Numbered from the stretch's first letter, positions 24,304 through 33,519 are shown. The stretch is DNA of 64,000 bases from Actinoplanes sp. TBRC 11911 (GCF_012933445.1 NZ_JABBNC010000019.1:99838-163837), one strand, 5' to 3'. Made by a program: numbers and translations. Notes: a model not told the origin generated them from the letters alone.

Positions 24304-25539
24304 GTGGCGGCGAACACTGAGATCGACAGCATTCTGGCGCGCGGAGCCGACGGCGGGCGGATCACGCCCGAGGAAGCCCTCCTTCTCTACACCGAGGCGC
24401 CCTTGCACGGGCTCGGCGAGGCGGCGGACGCGGTCCGGCGACGGCGCTATCCGGACGGCATCGCCACCTACCTGATCGATCGCAACATCAACTACACGAA
24501 CGTCTGCGTGACGGCGTGCAAGTTCTGCGCCTTCTATCGCGCGCCGAAGCACTCCGAGGGCTGGTCGCACCCGATGGAGGAGATCCTGCGCCGGTGCGGC
24601 GAGGCGATCGACCTCGGTGCCACCCAGGTGATGCTGCAGGGCGGCCACCACCCGGACTACGGCGTCGAGTATTACGAGGAGCTCTTCTCCACGGTCAAGC
24701 AGACGTATCCCGACCTGGTCATTCACTCGATCGGGCCGAGCGAGATCCTGCACATGGCGAAGGTCTCCGACGTCTCGATCGAGGAGGCGGTCCTGCGGAT
24801 CAAGGCCGCCGGGCTCGACTCGATCGCCGGGGCCGGCGCGGAGATGCTGCCCGACCGCCCGCGTAAGGCGATCGCCCCGCTCAAGGAGACCGGCGCCCGC
24901 TGGCTCGAGGTCATGGCGGTCGCGCACCGCAACGGCCTGTCCTCGACGGCGACCATGATGATGGGCACCGGCGAGACGAACGCCGAGCGCATCGAGCACA
25001 TCCGGATGATCCGCGACGTGCAGGACCTCGCGGTCGCCAACGGGTACGCCGACGACGCCGTCGAGTCCGGCCACGAGGTGGGCGGCTTCCGGTCCTTCAT
25101 CCCGTGGACGTACCAGCCGGAGAACAACCACCTGAAGGGCCGCACGCAGGCCACCACTCTGGAGTATCTGCGGTTCATCGCGGTGTCCCGGCTGTTCTTC
25201 GACAACGTCGCCCACCTGCAGGCGTCCTGGCTGACCACCGGCAAGGACGTCGGTCAGCTCGCGCTGCACATGGGCGTCGACGACCTCGGCTCGATCATGC
25301 TGGAGGAGAACGTGATCTCCTCGGCCGGCGCCCGGCACCGCTCCAACCTGCACGAGCTCATCTGGATGATGCGGACCGCGGACCGGATCCCGGCCCAGCG
25401 CGACACGGTCTACCGGCACCTGGCCGTGCACCGCACCCCGGCCGACGACCCGACCGACGAGCGCGTCGTCTCGCACTACTCGTCCATCGCGATGCCCGGC
25501 GGCGGCGCCAAGTCCTTGCCGTTGGTCTCGGCCAAGTAA
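24304..25539 (+). CDS. mqnC: Cyclic dehypoxanthine futalosine synthase MqnC (radical SAM)
   Basis: 411 residues from GTG 24304. The radical SAM cluster motif is CVTACKFC (Cys68, Cys72, Cys75), preceded by IDRNINYTNV. LQGGHHPDYGVEYYE, GPSEILHM, GAGAEML and ENNHLKG are the strong MqnC signatures that separate it from MqnE and CofH. MqnC cyclises dehypoxanthine futalosine, the step after the purine is removed. An ATG 27 bases upstream (24277) is an alternative start, but AANTEIDSIL is where homologues usually begin. Two hairpins follow it before menG. Confidence 0.95.
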   Translation: MAANTEIDSILARGADGGRITPEEALLLYTEAPLHGLGEAADAVRRRRYPDGIATYLIDRNINYTNVCVTACKFCAFYRAPKHSEGWSHPMEEILRRCGEAIDLGATQVMLQGGHHPDYGVEYYEELFSTVKQTYPDLVIHSIGPSEILHMAKVSDVSIEEAVLRIKAAGLDSIAGAGAEMLPDRPRKAIAPLKETGARWLEVMAVAHRNGLSSTATMMMGTGETNAERIEHIRMIRDVQDLAVANGYADDAVESGHEVGGFRSFIPWTYQPENNHLKGRTQATTLEYLRFIAVSRLFFDNVAHLQASWLTTGKDVGQLALHMGVDDLGSIMLEENVISSAGARHRSNLHELIWMMRTADRIPAQRDTVYRHLAVHRTPADDPTDERVVSHYSSIAMPGGGAKSLPLVSAK

Positions 25540-25719
25540 CAAACTCAACCGTTCGGGCAGGTGCGGGGCGCTGAACCGACGAGGGCCGGTTGCTCCTTCG
25601 TAACGAGCGGCGTGAACCTCTGTACCACCCCGTCGTGGCTGGTTACGTTGCCATTCGTAAGGCCTGAGAACTTCCTGGAGCGGAACCGGGGCGCAAGCCT
25701 CCGGGGACGGTCGCGGACC

Positions 25720-25741
25720 CGACCGATTGCGGTCGTTTATA
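25720..25741 (+). terminator. First of two tandem hairpins between mqnC and menG
   Basis: CGACCG (25720-25725) pairs with CGGTCG (25730-25735) over an ATTG loop and is followed by TTTATATAA. It is short, but the T-rich trail fits intrinsic termination. The TATATAA could instead be a -10 element for menG. Confidence 0.45.
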
Positions 25742-25755
25742 TAACGCACAAAGAG

Positions 25756-25791
25756 CGGGCGAGATGGGTGACCATCTCGCCCGTTTGGTTT
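25756..25791 (+). terminator. Strong terminator or attenuator hairpin just upstream of menG
   Basis: CGGGCGAGATGG (25756-25767) and CCATCTCGCCCG (25772-25783) form a perfect 12-bp stem with a GTGA loop, followed by TTTGGTTT. It ends only 23 bases before the menG start codon, leaving little room for a separate promoter, so it is either the mqnC terminator or a leader attenuator of menG. Confidence 0.75.
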
Positions 25792-25813
25792 CCGCAATGG
25801 CAGAGTGGTTCGT

Positions 25814-26509
25814 GTGACGCGCGCAGATCTGGGCAAGCAGCCGCATGAGGTCGCCGAGATGTTCGACGGTGTGGCCGAGCGGTATGACTTGACGAACACG
25901 GTCCTCTCCTTCGGACAGGACCGGGGCTGGCGGCGGGCTACCCGGGCCGCCCTCGCGCTGCGCCCGGGCGAGCGGGTGCTGGACGTCGGCGCCGGCACCG
26001 GGGTCTCCACCGAAGAGCTGGGCCGCTCCGGCGCGTTCGCGGTCGGGGCCGACCTGTCGATCGGGATGCTGAGCGCCGGCCGGCGAGTCCGGCCGGACGT
26101 TCCGTTACTGGCCGGCGACGCGTTGCGACTGCCGTTCGCGGACGCGACCTTCGACGCGGTGACCATCTCGTTCGCCCTGCGGAACGTGGTGGACGTCGAG
26201 GGTGCGCTGCGCGAGTTCGGCCGGGTGACCAGGCCGGGCGGCCGTTTAGTTGTTTGTGAGTTCAGCCACCCGGTAAATGTGGCATTTCGCACGGTTTACC
26301 TGCAGTACCTGATGCGGTCGCTGCCCGCCGTGGCGCGCGGCGTGTCCAGCAACCCCGACGCGTACGTCTATCTCGCCGAATCCATCCGCGCCTGGCCCGA
26401 CCAGCACGGACTGGCCGCGCTGATCACCGGGGCGGGGCCGTGGGCGCGGGTCGGCTGGCGCAACCTGACGGGTGGAATCGTCGCCCTCCATCGCGCTACC
26501 AGGGGATAA
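25814..26509 (+). CDS. menG: Demethylmenaquinone methyltransferase MenG (UbiE family)
   Basis: 231 residues from GTG 25814, giving the usual TRADLGKQPHEVAEMFDGVA start; a GTG nine bases upstream is also in frame. The SAM motif I is VLDVGAGTGVST, followed by GADLSIGML, DALRLPFAD and ALRNVVDVEGALREF, all standard for MenG/UbiE. It methylates demethylmenaquinone, the last ring step in menaquinone synthesis. No Shine-Dalgarno sequence precedes either GTG; a strong hairpin ends 23 bases upstream, so its expression may be unusual. menJ and the nuo operon follow on the same strand. Confidence 0.93.
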   Translation: MTRADLGKQPHEVAEMFDGVAERYDLTNTVLSFGQDRGWRRATRAALALRPGERVLDVGAGTGVSTEELGRSGAFAVGADLSIGMLSAGRRVRPDVPLLAGDALRLPFADATFDAVTISFALRNVVDVEGALREFGRVTRPGGRLVVCEFSHPVNVAFRTVYLQYLMRSLPAVARGVSSNPDAYVYLAESIRAWPDQHGLAALITGAGPWARVGWRNLTGGIVALHRATRG

Positions 26510-26558
26510 ATCGGGCAAAACGCCGCATGTGCGAGGGATCTCCTGTTTTGCTCACCAC

Positions 26559-26831
26559 ATGACGACCTTCGGGCAGCTTGAGGACACTGATATCGACATC
26601 GCAATCGACGATCAGGAAGCCGGGGAACGTCGCAGCATGGAGCTCGCCACGAGGATCCGGTTGGTTGCGGCAGAAGACCCGGAGTTGGCCCAAGACCTGG
26701 TAGATGAGCTGATCGTCGCGCTTGACCGGGCGATGGGCGGTACGTTTCGGGAATACCTGGACGGAGATGCCCGCGAGGTGGCCGAGCGGGCGTTGTCAGA
26801 GAACGGATCGGTACCGGCGCGAACCAGTTAG
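26559..26831 (+). CDS. Small acidic hypothetical protein
   Basis: About 90 residues from ATG 26559 (MTTFGQLEDTDIDIAIDDQE), acidic and probably helical, with no signal peptide, membrane helix or known motif. The frame continues upstream to 26472 but that part overlaps menG. The ribosome site is poor and the base composition is slightly less GC-rich than its neighbours. It fills the gap between menG and menJ on the same strand. I do not recognise it; a real gene is somewhat more likely than not. Confidence 0.45.
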   Translation: MTTFGQLEDTDIDIAIDDQEAGERRSMELATRIRLVAAEDPELAQDLVDELIVALDRAMGGTFREYLDGDAREVAERALSENGSVPARTS

Positions 26832-26929
26832 GGTTCCCTAACCCGAACGGGTTTCGATGGCCGTCTTAGACTCCGATCTGGGCGGGCTTGTGAACAGTTT
26901 CACGAGCGTGCGCGAGACGGAGGTGCGCC

Positions 26930-28225
26930 GTGGACAACCCAACAGAGACCGGGCCCATCGCCGACGAAGCCGATGTGATCGTCGTCGGCGCGGGGCCGGG
27001 TGGATCGGCCGCGGCCTATCACCTGGCGCGGCACGGTGTTCGGGTGCTGCTGCTGGAGAAGACCCAGTTCCCGCGCGAGAAGGTGTGCGGTGACGGGCTG
27101 ACCCCACGGGCGGTCCGGCAGCTGGTCCGGATGGGTGTGGACACCTCGGAGAAGGCCGGCTGGCTGCACAACCGGGGGCTCCGGGTGATCGGTGGCGGCG
27201 TCCGGCTCGAGCTGGACTGGCCCGACCTGGCGAGTTTCCCCAACTACGGCCTCGCCCGCACCCGGCTGGACTTCGACGACCTGCTCGCTCAGCGCGCGGT
27301 CGAGGCGGGCGCGTTGCTGCGTACCGGCGTGAACGTGACCGGCCCGGTGCTGGACGCCGACGGCAACGCGATCGGCGTCACCGCGCGGGTCGGCCCCGGT
27401 AAGGAGCCGGTCGAATACCGCGCGGCCCTGGTCATCGCGGCCGACGGCGTCTCCGGCAAGCTGCCGCTCGCGATGGGCCTGGCCAAGCGGGACGACCGGC
27501 CGATCGGTGTCGCGGTCCGGCGCTACTACCGCTCCGCGGCCCGCGCCGACGACGACTACCTGGAGTCCTGGCTGGAGCTGCGCAGCGCCAAGGACCCGGA
27601 CCGGCTGCTCCCCGGCTACGGCTGGTTGTGGCCGGTCGGTGACGGGCTGGTCAATGTGGGCCTCGGCATCCTCAACTCGTCCAGCGCCTTCGGCAAGACG
27701 AACTACCGCACGCTGCTCACCGACTGGCTGGCCACCACGCCGGCCGACTGGGGCATGCGCGACGAGACCAACGCGGACGGGCCGATCCTGGGCGCCGCGC
27801 TCCCGATGGGCTTCAACCGGGTACCGCACTACACGCGGGGCATGATGCTCGTCGGTGACTCCGGCGGCATGGTCAACCCGATGAACGGCGAGGGCATCGC
27901 GTACGCGATGGAGTCCGGCGAGCTGGCCGCGGAGGTTGCCGTACAGGCGCTCGCCCGGCCCGCCGGCCCCGACCGCGAGCTGGCCCTGGGCGCCTACCCG
28001 ACCGAGTTGAGCCGGCGTTTCGGCGGCTACTACCGGATCGGCGGGGTATTCGTGAAGTTGATCGGAAATCCGCAGATCATGCGGATCGCCACGAAGCACG
28101 GGCTGCCGCATCCGACGCTGATGCGGTTCGTGCTGAAGCTTCTGGCCAACCTCACGGACCCCCGTGGCGGCGACGCCATGGACCGCATCATCAACGGTCT
28201 GACCAAGGTGGCACCGGCGGTATGA
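26930..28225 (+). CDS. menJ: Geranylgeranyl-reductase-family flavoprotein, probable menaquinone reductase MenJ
   Basis: 431 residues from GTG 26930 with GGAGG six bases upstream. The N-terminal FAD motif is VIVVGAGPGGSAAAYHLA (about 15-32), followed by EKTQFPREKVCGDGLTPRA, and the second FAD motif MLVGDSGGMVNPMNGEGIAYAM near 305-325. This matches the geranylgeranyl reductase family and the mycobacterial enzyme MenJ, which saturates one isoprene unit of the menaquinone tail. Its position between menG and the nuo operon supports a role on quinone rather than on archaeal-type lipids or chlorophyll precursors. The exact product is inferred. Confidence 0.85.
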   Translation: MDNPTETGPIADEADVIVVGAGPGGSAAAYHLARHGVRVLLLEKTQFPREKVCGDGLTPRAVRQLVRMGVDTSEKAGWLHNRGLRVIGGGVRLELDWPDLASFPNYGLARTRLDFDDLLAQRAVEAGALLRTGVNVTGPVLDADGNAIGVTARVGPGKEPVEYRAALVIAADGVSGKLPLAMGLAKRDDRPIGVAVRRYYRSAARADDDYLESWLELRSAKDPDRLLPGYGWLWPVGDGLVNVGLGILNSSSAFGKTNYRTLLTDWLATTPADWGMRDETNADGPILGAALPMGFNRVPHYTRGMMLVGDSGGMVNPMNGEGIAYAMESGELAAEVAVQALARPAGPDRELALGAYPTELSRRFGGYYRIGGVFVKLIGNPQIMRIATKHGLPHPTLMRFVLKLLANLTDPRGGDAMDRIINGLTKVAPAV

Positions 28226-28346
28226 CTAGCAGGGTGACCCCGGTCGACGCAAGGCCGAATCGGATTAATAGTGTGAACCCGCTGAGCACCTACCCGGCGG
28301 AAGTCCGAGGCCAGGCCACAAACCAAGAAGTCGAGCAGGAGACGAC

Positions 28347-28712
28347 ATGACGATCAACCCCTACGTCCCGATCGTCGGGTTGCTGATCCTCGGGTTGCTG
28401 TTCGCGTTGTTCTCGGTGTCGATCGCGCCGATCGTCGGCCCGCACCGATACAACCGCGCCAAACTCGATGCGTACGAGTGCGGCATCGAACCCGCCCCGC
28501 AGCCGATCGGTGGCGGCCGTTTCCCGGTGAAGTTCTACCTGACCGCGATGCTCTTCATCGTCTTCGACATCGAGACCATCTTCCTCTACCCGTGGGCGGT
28601 GTCCTTCGGGTCACTCGGCGTCTTCGGGTTCGTCGAGATGGTTCTTTTCATCGTCTCCGTCTTCATCGCCTACACGTACGTGTGGCGGCGCGGCGGCCTC
28701 AACTGGGACTGA
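28347..28712 (+). CDS. nuoA: NADH-quinone oxidoreductase subunit A
   Basis: 121 residues with three membrane helices (about 8-30, 65-90 and 95-112). YECGIEPAP and the VFDIETIFLYPWAV helix are the subunit A signatures, the first being the switch loop that carries a conserved Cys near the quinone site. AGGAG lies five bases before ATG 28347. First gene of the 14-gene complex I operon; the 121 bp upstream must contain the operon promoter. A TGTGAA half-site at about 28271 resembles half of a Rex operator, but no second half is visible. Confidence 0.97.
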   Translation: MTINPYVPIVGLLILGLLFALFSVSIAPIVGPHRYNRAKLDAYECGIEPAPQPIGGGRFPVKFYLTAMLFIVFDIETIFLYPWAVSFGSLGVFGFVEMVLFIVSVFIAYTYVWRRGGLNWD

Positions 28713-28718
28713 TGTTTC

Positions 28719-29387
28719 ATGGGAATCGAAGAGAAGCTCCCCGCCGGCATCCTGCTGACGTCCGTCGAGAAACTGTCCAACTGGGCTCGTAAGTCGTCCT
28801 TCTGGGGTGCGACCTTCGGGCTGGCCTGCTGTGCCATCGAGATGATGGCCGCCGGCGGCCCGCACTACGACCTGGGCCGATGGGGCATGGAGGTCTTCCG
28901 CGCCTCGCCCCGGCAGGCGGACCTGATGATCGTCGCGGGCCGGGTCAGCCAGAAGATGGCCCCGGTCGTGCGGCAGATCTACGACCAGATGCCCGAGCCG
29001 CGTTCGGTGATTTCCATGGGTGTTTGCGCTTCGTCCGGCGGCATGTTCAACAACTACGCGATCGTGCAGGGTGTGGACCACATCGTCCCGGTCGACATCT
29101 ACCTGCCGGGCTGCCCGCCGCGGCCGGAGATGCTGATCGACGCCATCCTCAAGATGCGCGAGAAGGTCATGGCGGCACCGCTGGGCCCGAACGGCAAGAA
29201 GATGCTCGAGGCCCGCAAGGCCGCCGGCCAGATGCCGATCGTCGCGCCGGGCGCGATGCCCTCCTCGTACCGCGTGGACAAGGCCCGCCGGGCCGAGTGG
29301 ACGCAGGCGGTCATCGAGGGCCGCGAGGAGCAGCTGCGCATCGAGAACTGGATGAAGCTGCAGCCGCACATGCGGGAGGGCAAGTGA
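28719..29387 (+). CDS. nuoB: NADH-quinone oxidoreductase subunit B
   Basis: 222 residues. The N2 cluster ligands are all present: adjacent Cys37-Cys38 (GLACCAIEM), Cys103 (GVCAS) and Cys132 (GCPPRPE). N2 is the last iron-sulfur cluster before quinone, in the peripheral arm. A charged C-terminal extension of about 60 residues follows the conserved core, common in actinobacteria. The stop overlaps the nuoC start (GTGA). Confidence 0.97.
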   Translation: MGIEEKLPAGILLTSVEKLSNWARKSSFWGATFGLACCAIEMMAAGGPHYDLGRWGMEVFRASPRQADLMIVAGRVSQKMAPVVRQIYDQMPEPRSVISMGVCASSGGMFNNYAIVQGVDHIVPVDIYLPGCPPRPEMLIDAILKMREKVMAAPLGPNGKKMLEARKAAGQMPIVAPGAMPSSYRVDKARRAEWTQAVIEGREEQLRIENWMKLQPHMREGK

Positions 29388-30118
29388 GCATCGAACCGAC
29401 TAACCCGGAACAGTCGACCGGCGGCGTGCCGGTCAACGCCGAGCCGGTCGGGGCCGACATCGACGCCCCGGCCCAGGTGCCGCCGAACCCCCGTAAGGGC
29501 ATGTTCGGCATCACCGGCTCCGGTGACGTGTCCGGCTTCGGCGGCCTGGTGCGGCGCGCGCCCGAGGTGGTGAGCACCCCCAAGCCGTACGGCGGGTACT
29601 TCGACGAGGTCACCGATGCGCTCGAGGAGGCGTACCCGGGATTCGCCGACGCGATCGAGAAGGTCGTGGTGGACCGTGGCCAGCTGACGCTGCACATCAA
29701 GGCCGAGCGGATCGCCGAGGTCGCGCAGATCATGCGCGACGACGAGTCGCTGCGCTTCGAGCTGTGCTCCTCGCTGTCGGCCGTGGACTACCTGAACAGC
29801 GACCCGCGCCGGTTCCACGTGGTCTACGAGCTGACCTCGATGACCTACCGCCGCCGGGTGCGGCTCGAGGTCGCGGTCGCGGACGGCGTCACCGTGCCGA
29901 GCGTCACGAGCGTCTACCCCACCGCCGACTGGCACGAGCGGGAGACGTACGACATGTACGGGGTCATCTTCACCGGCCACCCCAACCTGACCCGGATTCT
30001 CATGCCGGACGACTGGGAGGGCCACCCCCAGCGCAAGGACTATCCGCTCGGCGGCGTGCCCGTCGAGTACAAGGGTGCCGAAATTCCGCCACCTGACCAG
30101 CGGAGGGTCTACCAGTGA
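29384..30118 (+). CDS. nuoC: NADH-quinone oxidoreductase subunit C
   Basis: 244 residues from GTG 29384, which overlaps the nuoB stop. The core lies at about 95-225 and contains ELCSSLSAVDYL, FHVVYELTSM, PTADWHERETYDMYGVIFTGHPNL and HPQRKDYPLGG, the subunit C signature. The N-terminal about 80 residues are an acidic and then Gly-rich extension (MFGITGSGDVSGFGGL) not found in the E. coli protein. It is a structural subunit of the quinone module. Its stop overlaps the nuoD GTG. Confidence 0.96.
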   Translation: MSIEPTNPEQSTGGVPVNAEPVGADIDAPAQVPPNPRKGMFGITGSGDVSGFGGLVRRAPEVVSTPKPYGGYFDEVTDALEEAYPGFADAIEKVVVDRGQLTLHIKAERIAEVAQIMRDDESLRFELCSSLSAVDYLNSDPRRFHVVYELTSMTYRRRVRLEVAVADGVTVPSVTSVYPTADWHERETYDMYGVIFTGHPNLTRILMPDDWEGHPQRKDYPLGGVPVEYKGAEIPPPDQRRVYQ

Positions 30119-31440
30119 CTTCACCGGGTTACGCAACCGAACGAGAGACCACCGAGGGTCGCGTCTTCACCGTCACCGGCGGCGACTGGGACACGATCAC
30201 CAATAACATCGACCCGCTGAGCAACGAGAAGATCGTTGTCAACCTGGGTCCGCAGCACCCGTCGACGCACGGCGTGCTCCGGCTCGTGCTCGAGCTCGAG
30301 GGCGAGAAGGTCACCGAGGTCCGCCCCGTCATCGGGTACCTGCACACCGGTATCGAGAAGAACCTCGAGTACCGCAACTGGACGCAGGGCACCACGTTCG
30401 TGACCCGGGCCGACTACCTGGCGCCGCTGTTCAACGAGGCCGGTTACGTCCTCGCGGTGGAGAAGCTGCTCGGCATCGAGGACGAGATCACCGAGCGGGC
30501 GAAGACGATCCGGGTGCTCTTCATGGAGCTCAACCGGATCTCGTCGCACCTGGTCTGGCTCGGCACCACGGGCCTGGAGCTGGGCGCGATCTCGATGATG
30601 CTGTACGGCTTCCGCGAGCGTGAGTACATCCTCGACGTCTTCGAGGAGACCTCCGGCCTGCGGATGAACCACGCGTACTTCCGTCCCGGCGGCGTCGCCC
30701 AGGACATCCCCGACTCGGCCATCAAGAAGATCCGCGACTTCCTCGTCTACATGCCGAAGAAGCTCAAAGAGTACGAGGCCATGCTCAACGGCCAGGTGAT
30801 CTGGCACCAGCGGACCCAGGGCGTCGGTGTCCTCGACGTCACCGGCTGCCTGGCGCTGGGTGTCACCGGCCCGGTGCTGCGCGCCGCGGGCCTGGCCTGG
30901 GACCTGCGCAAGACCATGCCGTACTCGGGCTACGAGAACTACGAGTTCGACGTGCCGACCGCCACCACCTCGGACGTCTGGGGCCGCTACCTGGTCCGGA
31001 TCGCCGAGATCCGGGAGTCGCTCAAGATCGTTGAGCAGGCTCTGGACAAGCTCCGGCCCGGCCCGATCTTCGTCTCGGACAAGAAGATCGCCTGGCCCGC
31101 GCAGCTCGCGGTCGGGCTGGACGGCATGGGCAACTCGCTCGAGCACGTCGCGAAGATCATGGGTCAGTCGATGGAGTCGCTGATCCACCACTTCAAGCTC
31201 GTGACCGAGGGCTTCCGGGTTCCGCCGGGCCAGGTCTACGTCGGTATCGAGCACCCGCGCGGCGAGCTCGGGGTCCACGCCGTCTCGGACGGTGGCACCC
31301 ATCCTTACCGCGTGCACATGCGGGACCCGAGCTTCGTGAACCTGCAGGCCATCCCCGCGATGGCCGAAGGCGCCCTGCTGGCCGACGTGATCGCCGGGGG
31401 CGCGTCTCTGGACCCCGTGATGGGTGGGTGTGACCGCTAA
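30115..31440 (+). CDS. nuoD: NADH-quinone oxidoreductase subunit D
   Basis: 441 residues from GTG 30115. NLGPQHPSTHGVLRLVLELE holds the quinone-site His in the HPSTHG motif; YLHTGIEKNLEYRNW, ELNRISSHLVWLGT and the C-terminal ADVIAGGASLDPVMGGCDR ending are all standard. This subunit forms the quinone-binding pocket together with subunit B. A short N-terminal extension (about 30 residues) precedes the core. The next gene begins directly after its stop. Confidence 0.97.
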   Translation: MTSPGYATERETTEGRVFTVTGGDWDTITNNIDPLSNEKIVVNLGPQHPSTHGVLRLVLELEGEKVTEVRPVIGYLHTGIEKNLEYRNWTQGTTFVTRADYLAPLFNEAGYVLAVEKLLGIEDEITERAKTIRVLFMELNRISSHLVWLGTTGLELGAISMMLYGFREREYILDVFEETSGLRMNHAYFRPGGVAQDIPDSAIKKIRDFLVYMPKKLKEYEAMLNGQVIWHQRTQGVGVLDVTGCLALGVTGPVLRAAGLAWDLRKTMPYSGYENYEFDVPTATTSDVWGRYLVRIAEIRESLKIVEQALDKLRPGPIFVSDKKIAWPAQLAVGLDGMGNSLEHVAKIMGQSMESLIHHFKLVTEGFRVPPGQVYVGIEHPRGELGVHAVSDGGTHPYRVHMRDPSFVNLQAIPAMAEGALLADVIAGGASLDPVMGGCDR

Positions 31441-32205
31441 ATGACCGACACAAATATCGACTTCTCCGAAGCGGCAGCACCGCTGGTAGAGAAGCTGCTA
31501 GCCCCCGCGCTCGAGATCATCGCTCGCTACCCCGCCGGTCGCGAGCGCTCGGCGCTGCTTCCCCTGCTGCACCTCGTGCAGACCCAGGAGGGCCACGTCA
31601 GCCCGAGCGGCGTCGCGTTCTGCGCCGACGTGCTGGGCATCAACAAGGCCCAGGTCGGCGCGGTCGCCACGTTCTACACGATGTACAAGCGGCGGCCCAC
31701 CGGCGACTACCTGGTGAGTGTCTGCACCAACACGCTGTGCAACATGATGGGCGGTCAGCGGGTCTACGACGAGCTCTCCGAGCACCTCGGCGTCGGCCAC
31801 GACGAGACCACCGCCGACGGCAAGATCACGTTCGAGCACGCCGAGTGCCTGGCCGCCTGCGACTACGCACCGGTGGTGACGGTCAACTACGACTTCGCCA
31901 TCGACGAGGCGACGCCCGAGTCCGCGATCGCGCTGGTGGAGAAGCTGCGCAACGGCGAGCGCCCGGCGCCCAGCCGCGGCGCGCGCCTCGGCTCGCTCAA
32001 GGAGATGCAGCACCAGCTCGCCGGTTTCAGCGACGAGCGGGACGGCGCACTCGCCGACGGCCCGGCCGGCACGCCCACCCTGCGTGGTGTGACGCTGGCC
32101 CAGCAGCACGGCGTCGCCGTCGCGAATTTCAACCCGGACACGCCGATCGCCAAGACGAAGCCGGCGCGCGAGGGTGGCAACACCGGTAACGAGGTGAAGA
32201 AGTGA
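31441..32205 (+). CDS. nuoE: NADH-quinone oxidoreductase subunit E
   Basis: 254 residues. The 2Fe-2S (N1a) ligands are Cys95 and Cys100 (CTNTLC), and Cys136 and Cys140 (ECLAACDYAP). The thioredoxin-like core spans about 10-170. The last about 80 residues, after NGERPAPSRG, are a low-complexity extension seen in actinobacterial subunit E. The ATG immediately follows the nuoD TAA with no spacer, and its stop overlaps the nuoF GTG. Confidence 0.96.
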   Translation: MTDTNIDFSEAAAPLVEKLLAPALEIIARYPAGRERSALLPLLHLVQTQEGHVSPSGVAFCADVLGINKAQVGAVATFYTMYKRRPTGDYLVSVCTNTLCNMMGGQRVYDELSEHLGVGHDETTADGKITFEHAECLAACDYAPVVTVNYDFAIDEATPESAIALVEKLRNGERPAPSRGARLGSLKEMQHQLAGFSDERDGALADGPAGTPTLRGVTLAQQHGVAVANFNPDTPIAKTKPAREGGNTGNEVKK

Positions 32206-33518
32206 CGCAGCCCAGCTCCGAGGTTCTCCAGAAGCTCACTCCCGTCCTGACGAAGCGCTGGCTCTCGCCGGATGCCTACAAGATCGACGTCTACCAACGA
32301 CTCGACGGCTACGCGGCCCTGCGCAAGGCGCTCGACGTGCACCCCGACGACCTGATCCAGCTGGTCAAGGACTCGGGTCTGCGCGGTCGCGGCGGTGCGG
32401 GCTTCCCGACGGGTCTCAAGTGGGGGTTCATCCCGCAGGGCGACGGCAAGCCGCACTACCTGGTGATCAACGCCGACGAGGGCGAGCCGGGCACCTGCAA
32501 GGACCTGCCGCTGATGACCTACGACCCGCACTCGCTGATCGAGGGCGCGATCATCGCCTCGTACGCGATCCGGGCGAACCAGGCCTTCATCTACATCCGC
32601 GGCGAGGCGGTGCACGCCGCCCGCCGGCTCCGGGCCGCGGTCGACGAGGCGTACCGCAAGGGTTTCCTCGGGCGCAACATCATGGGCTCCGGCTTCGACC
32701 TGGACCTGGTGGTCCACAGCGGCGCCGGCGCGTACATCTGTGGCGAGGAGACCGCGCTGCTGGACTCGCTGGAGGGCTTCCGCGGCCAGCCCCGGCTGCG
32801 CCCGCCCTTCCCGGCCATCGCCGGCCTGTACGCGAGCCCGACCGTGGTGAACAACGTGGGCACCATCGCCAGCGTGCCGTACATCGTGCTGGGCGGCGCC
32901 GACTGGTGGAAGAGCATGGGCACGGAGAAGTCGTCCGGCCCGATGATCTACTCGCTGTCCGGCCGGATCGCGAATCCCGGCCAGTACGAGTGCGGGCTGG
33001 GCATCACGCTGCGGGAGCTGATCGAGCTGGCCGGCGGCATGAAGCCCGGCCACCAGCTGAAGTTCTGGACGCCGGGCGGCTCGTCGACGCCGCTGCTGAC
33101 CGCCGAGCACATCGACACCCCGATGGACTTCGAGGGCGTCGCGGCGGCCGGGTCCCTGCTGGGCACCACGGCCATGCAGATCTTCAGCGACCAGGACTGT
33201 CCGGTCTACGCGACCTGGCGGTGGCTGGAGTTCTACCACCACGAGTCGTGCGGCAAATGCACCCCCTGCCGCGAGGGCAACTACTGGATGACCCGCACGT
33301 ACCGCCGGATCCTCTCCGGCGAGGGCACCTACCAGGACCTGGACACCCTGATGGACACCGCCGACAACATCTTCGGCCGGTCGTTCTGCGGTCTGGGCGA
33401 CGGCGCCGCGACTCCGGTCATGTCGACGCTGAACTACTTCCGCCAGGACTACCTGGACTACATCGAGGGCCGGACCGCCCCGCGGCTGTCCAGCAAGGCC
33501 CTGGTTGGAGCGCACTGA
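32202..33518 (+). CDS. nuoF: NADH-quinone oxidoreductase subunit F (NADH and FMN site)
   Basis: 438 residues from GTG 32202. GRGGAGFPTGLKW is the FMN/NADH glycine-rich loop, NADEGEPGTCKD contacts FMN, and ESCGKCTPCREG plus the later Cys in FCGLGDGA bind the N3 4Fe-4S cluster. This is the electron-entry subunit that oxidises NADH. Confidence 0.97.
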   Translation: MTQPSSEVLQKLTPVLTKRWLSPDAYKIDVYQRLDGYAALRKALDVHPDDLIQLVKDSGLRGRGGAGFPTGLKWGFIPQGDGKPHYLVINADEGEPGTCKDLPLMTYDPHSLIEGAIIASYAIRANQAFIYIRGEAVHAARRLRAAVDEAYRKGFLGRNIMGSGFDLDLVVHSGAGAYICGEETALLDSLEGFRGQPRLRPPFPAIAGLYASPTVVNNVGTIASVPYIVLGGADWWKSMGTEKSSGPMIYSLSGRIANPGQYECGLGITLRELIELAGGMKPGHQLKFWTPGGSSTPLLTAEHIDTPMDFEGVAAAGSLLGTTAMQIFSDQDCPVYATWRWLEFYHHESCGKCTPCREGNYWMTRTYRRILSGEGTYQDLDTLMDTADNIFGRSFCGLGDGAATPVMSTLNYFRQDYLDYIEGRTAPRLSSKALVGAH

Positions 33519-33519
33519 T

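Noticed and set aside
25540..25755. Possible riboswitch upstream of menG (GGAGCGGAACCGGGG looked like part of a c-di-AMP element)
   Set aside because: The other conserved blocks of that class are missing and the downstream gene is not a cell-wall hydrolase.
23503..26292. Very long minus-strand open frame across the SNF2 and mqnC region
   Set aside because: It lies antisense to mqnC and menG and in another frame of the SNF2 gene, all of which have clear motifs. Long shadow frames are expected in DNA this GC-rich.
28270..28290. Rex-type operator upstream of nuoA
   Set aside because: Only one TGTGAA half-site is seen; the second half of the palindrome is absent, so it is mentioned only under nuoA.
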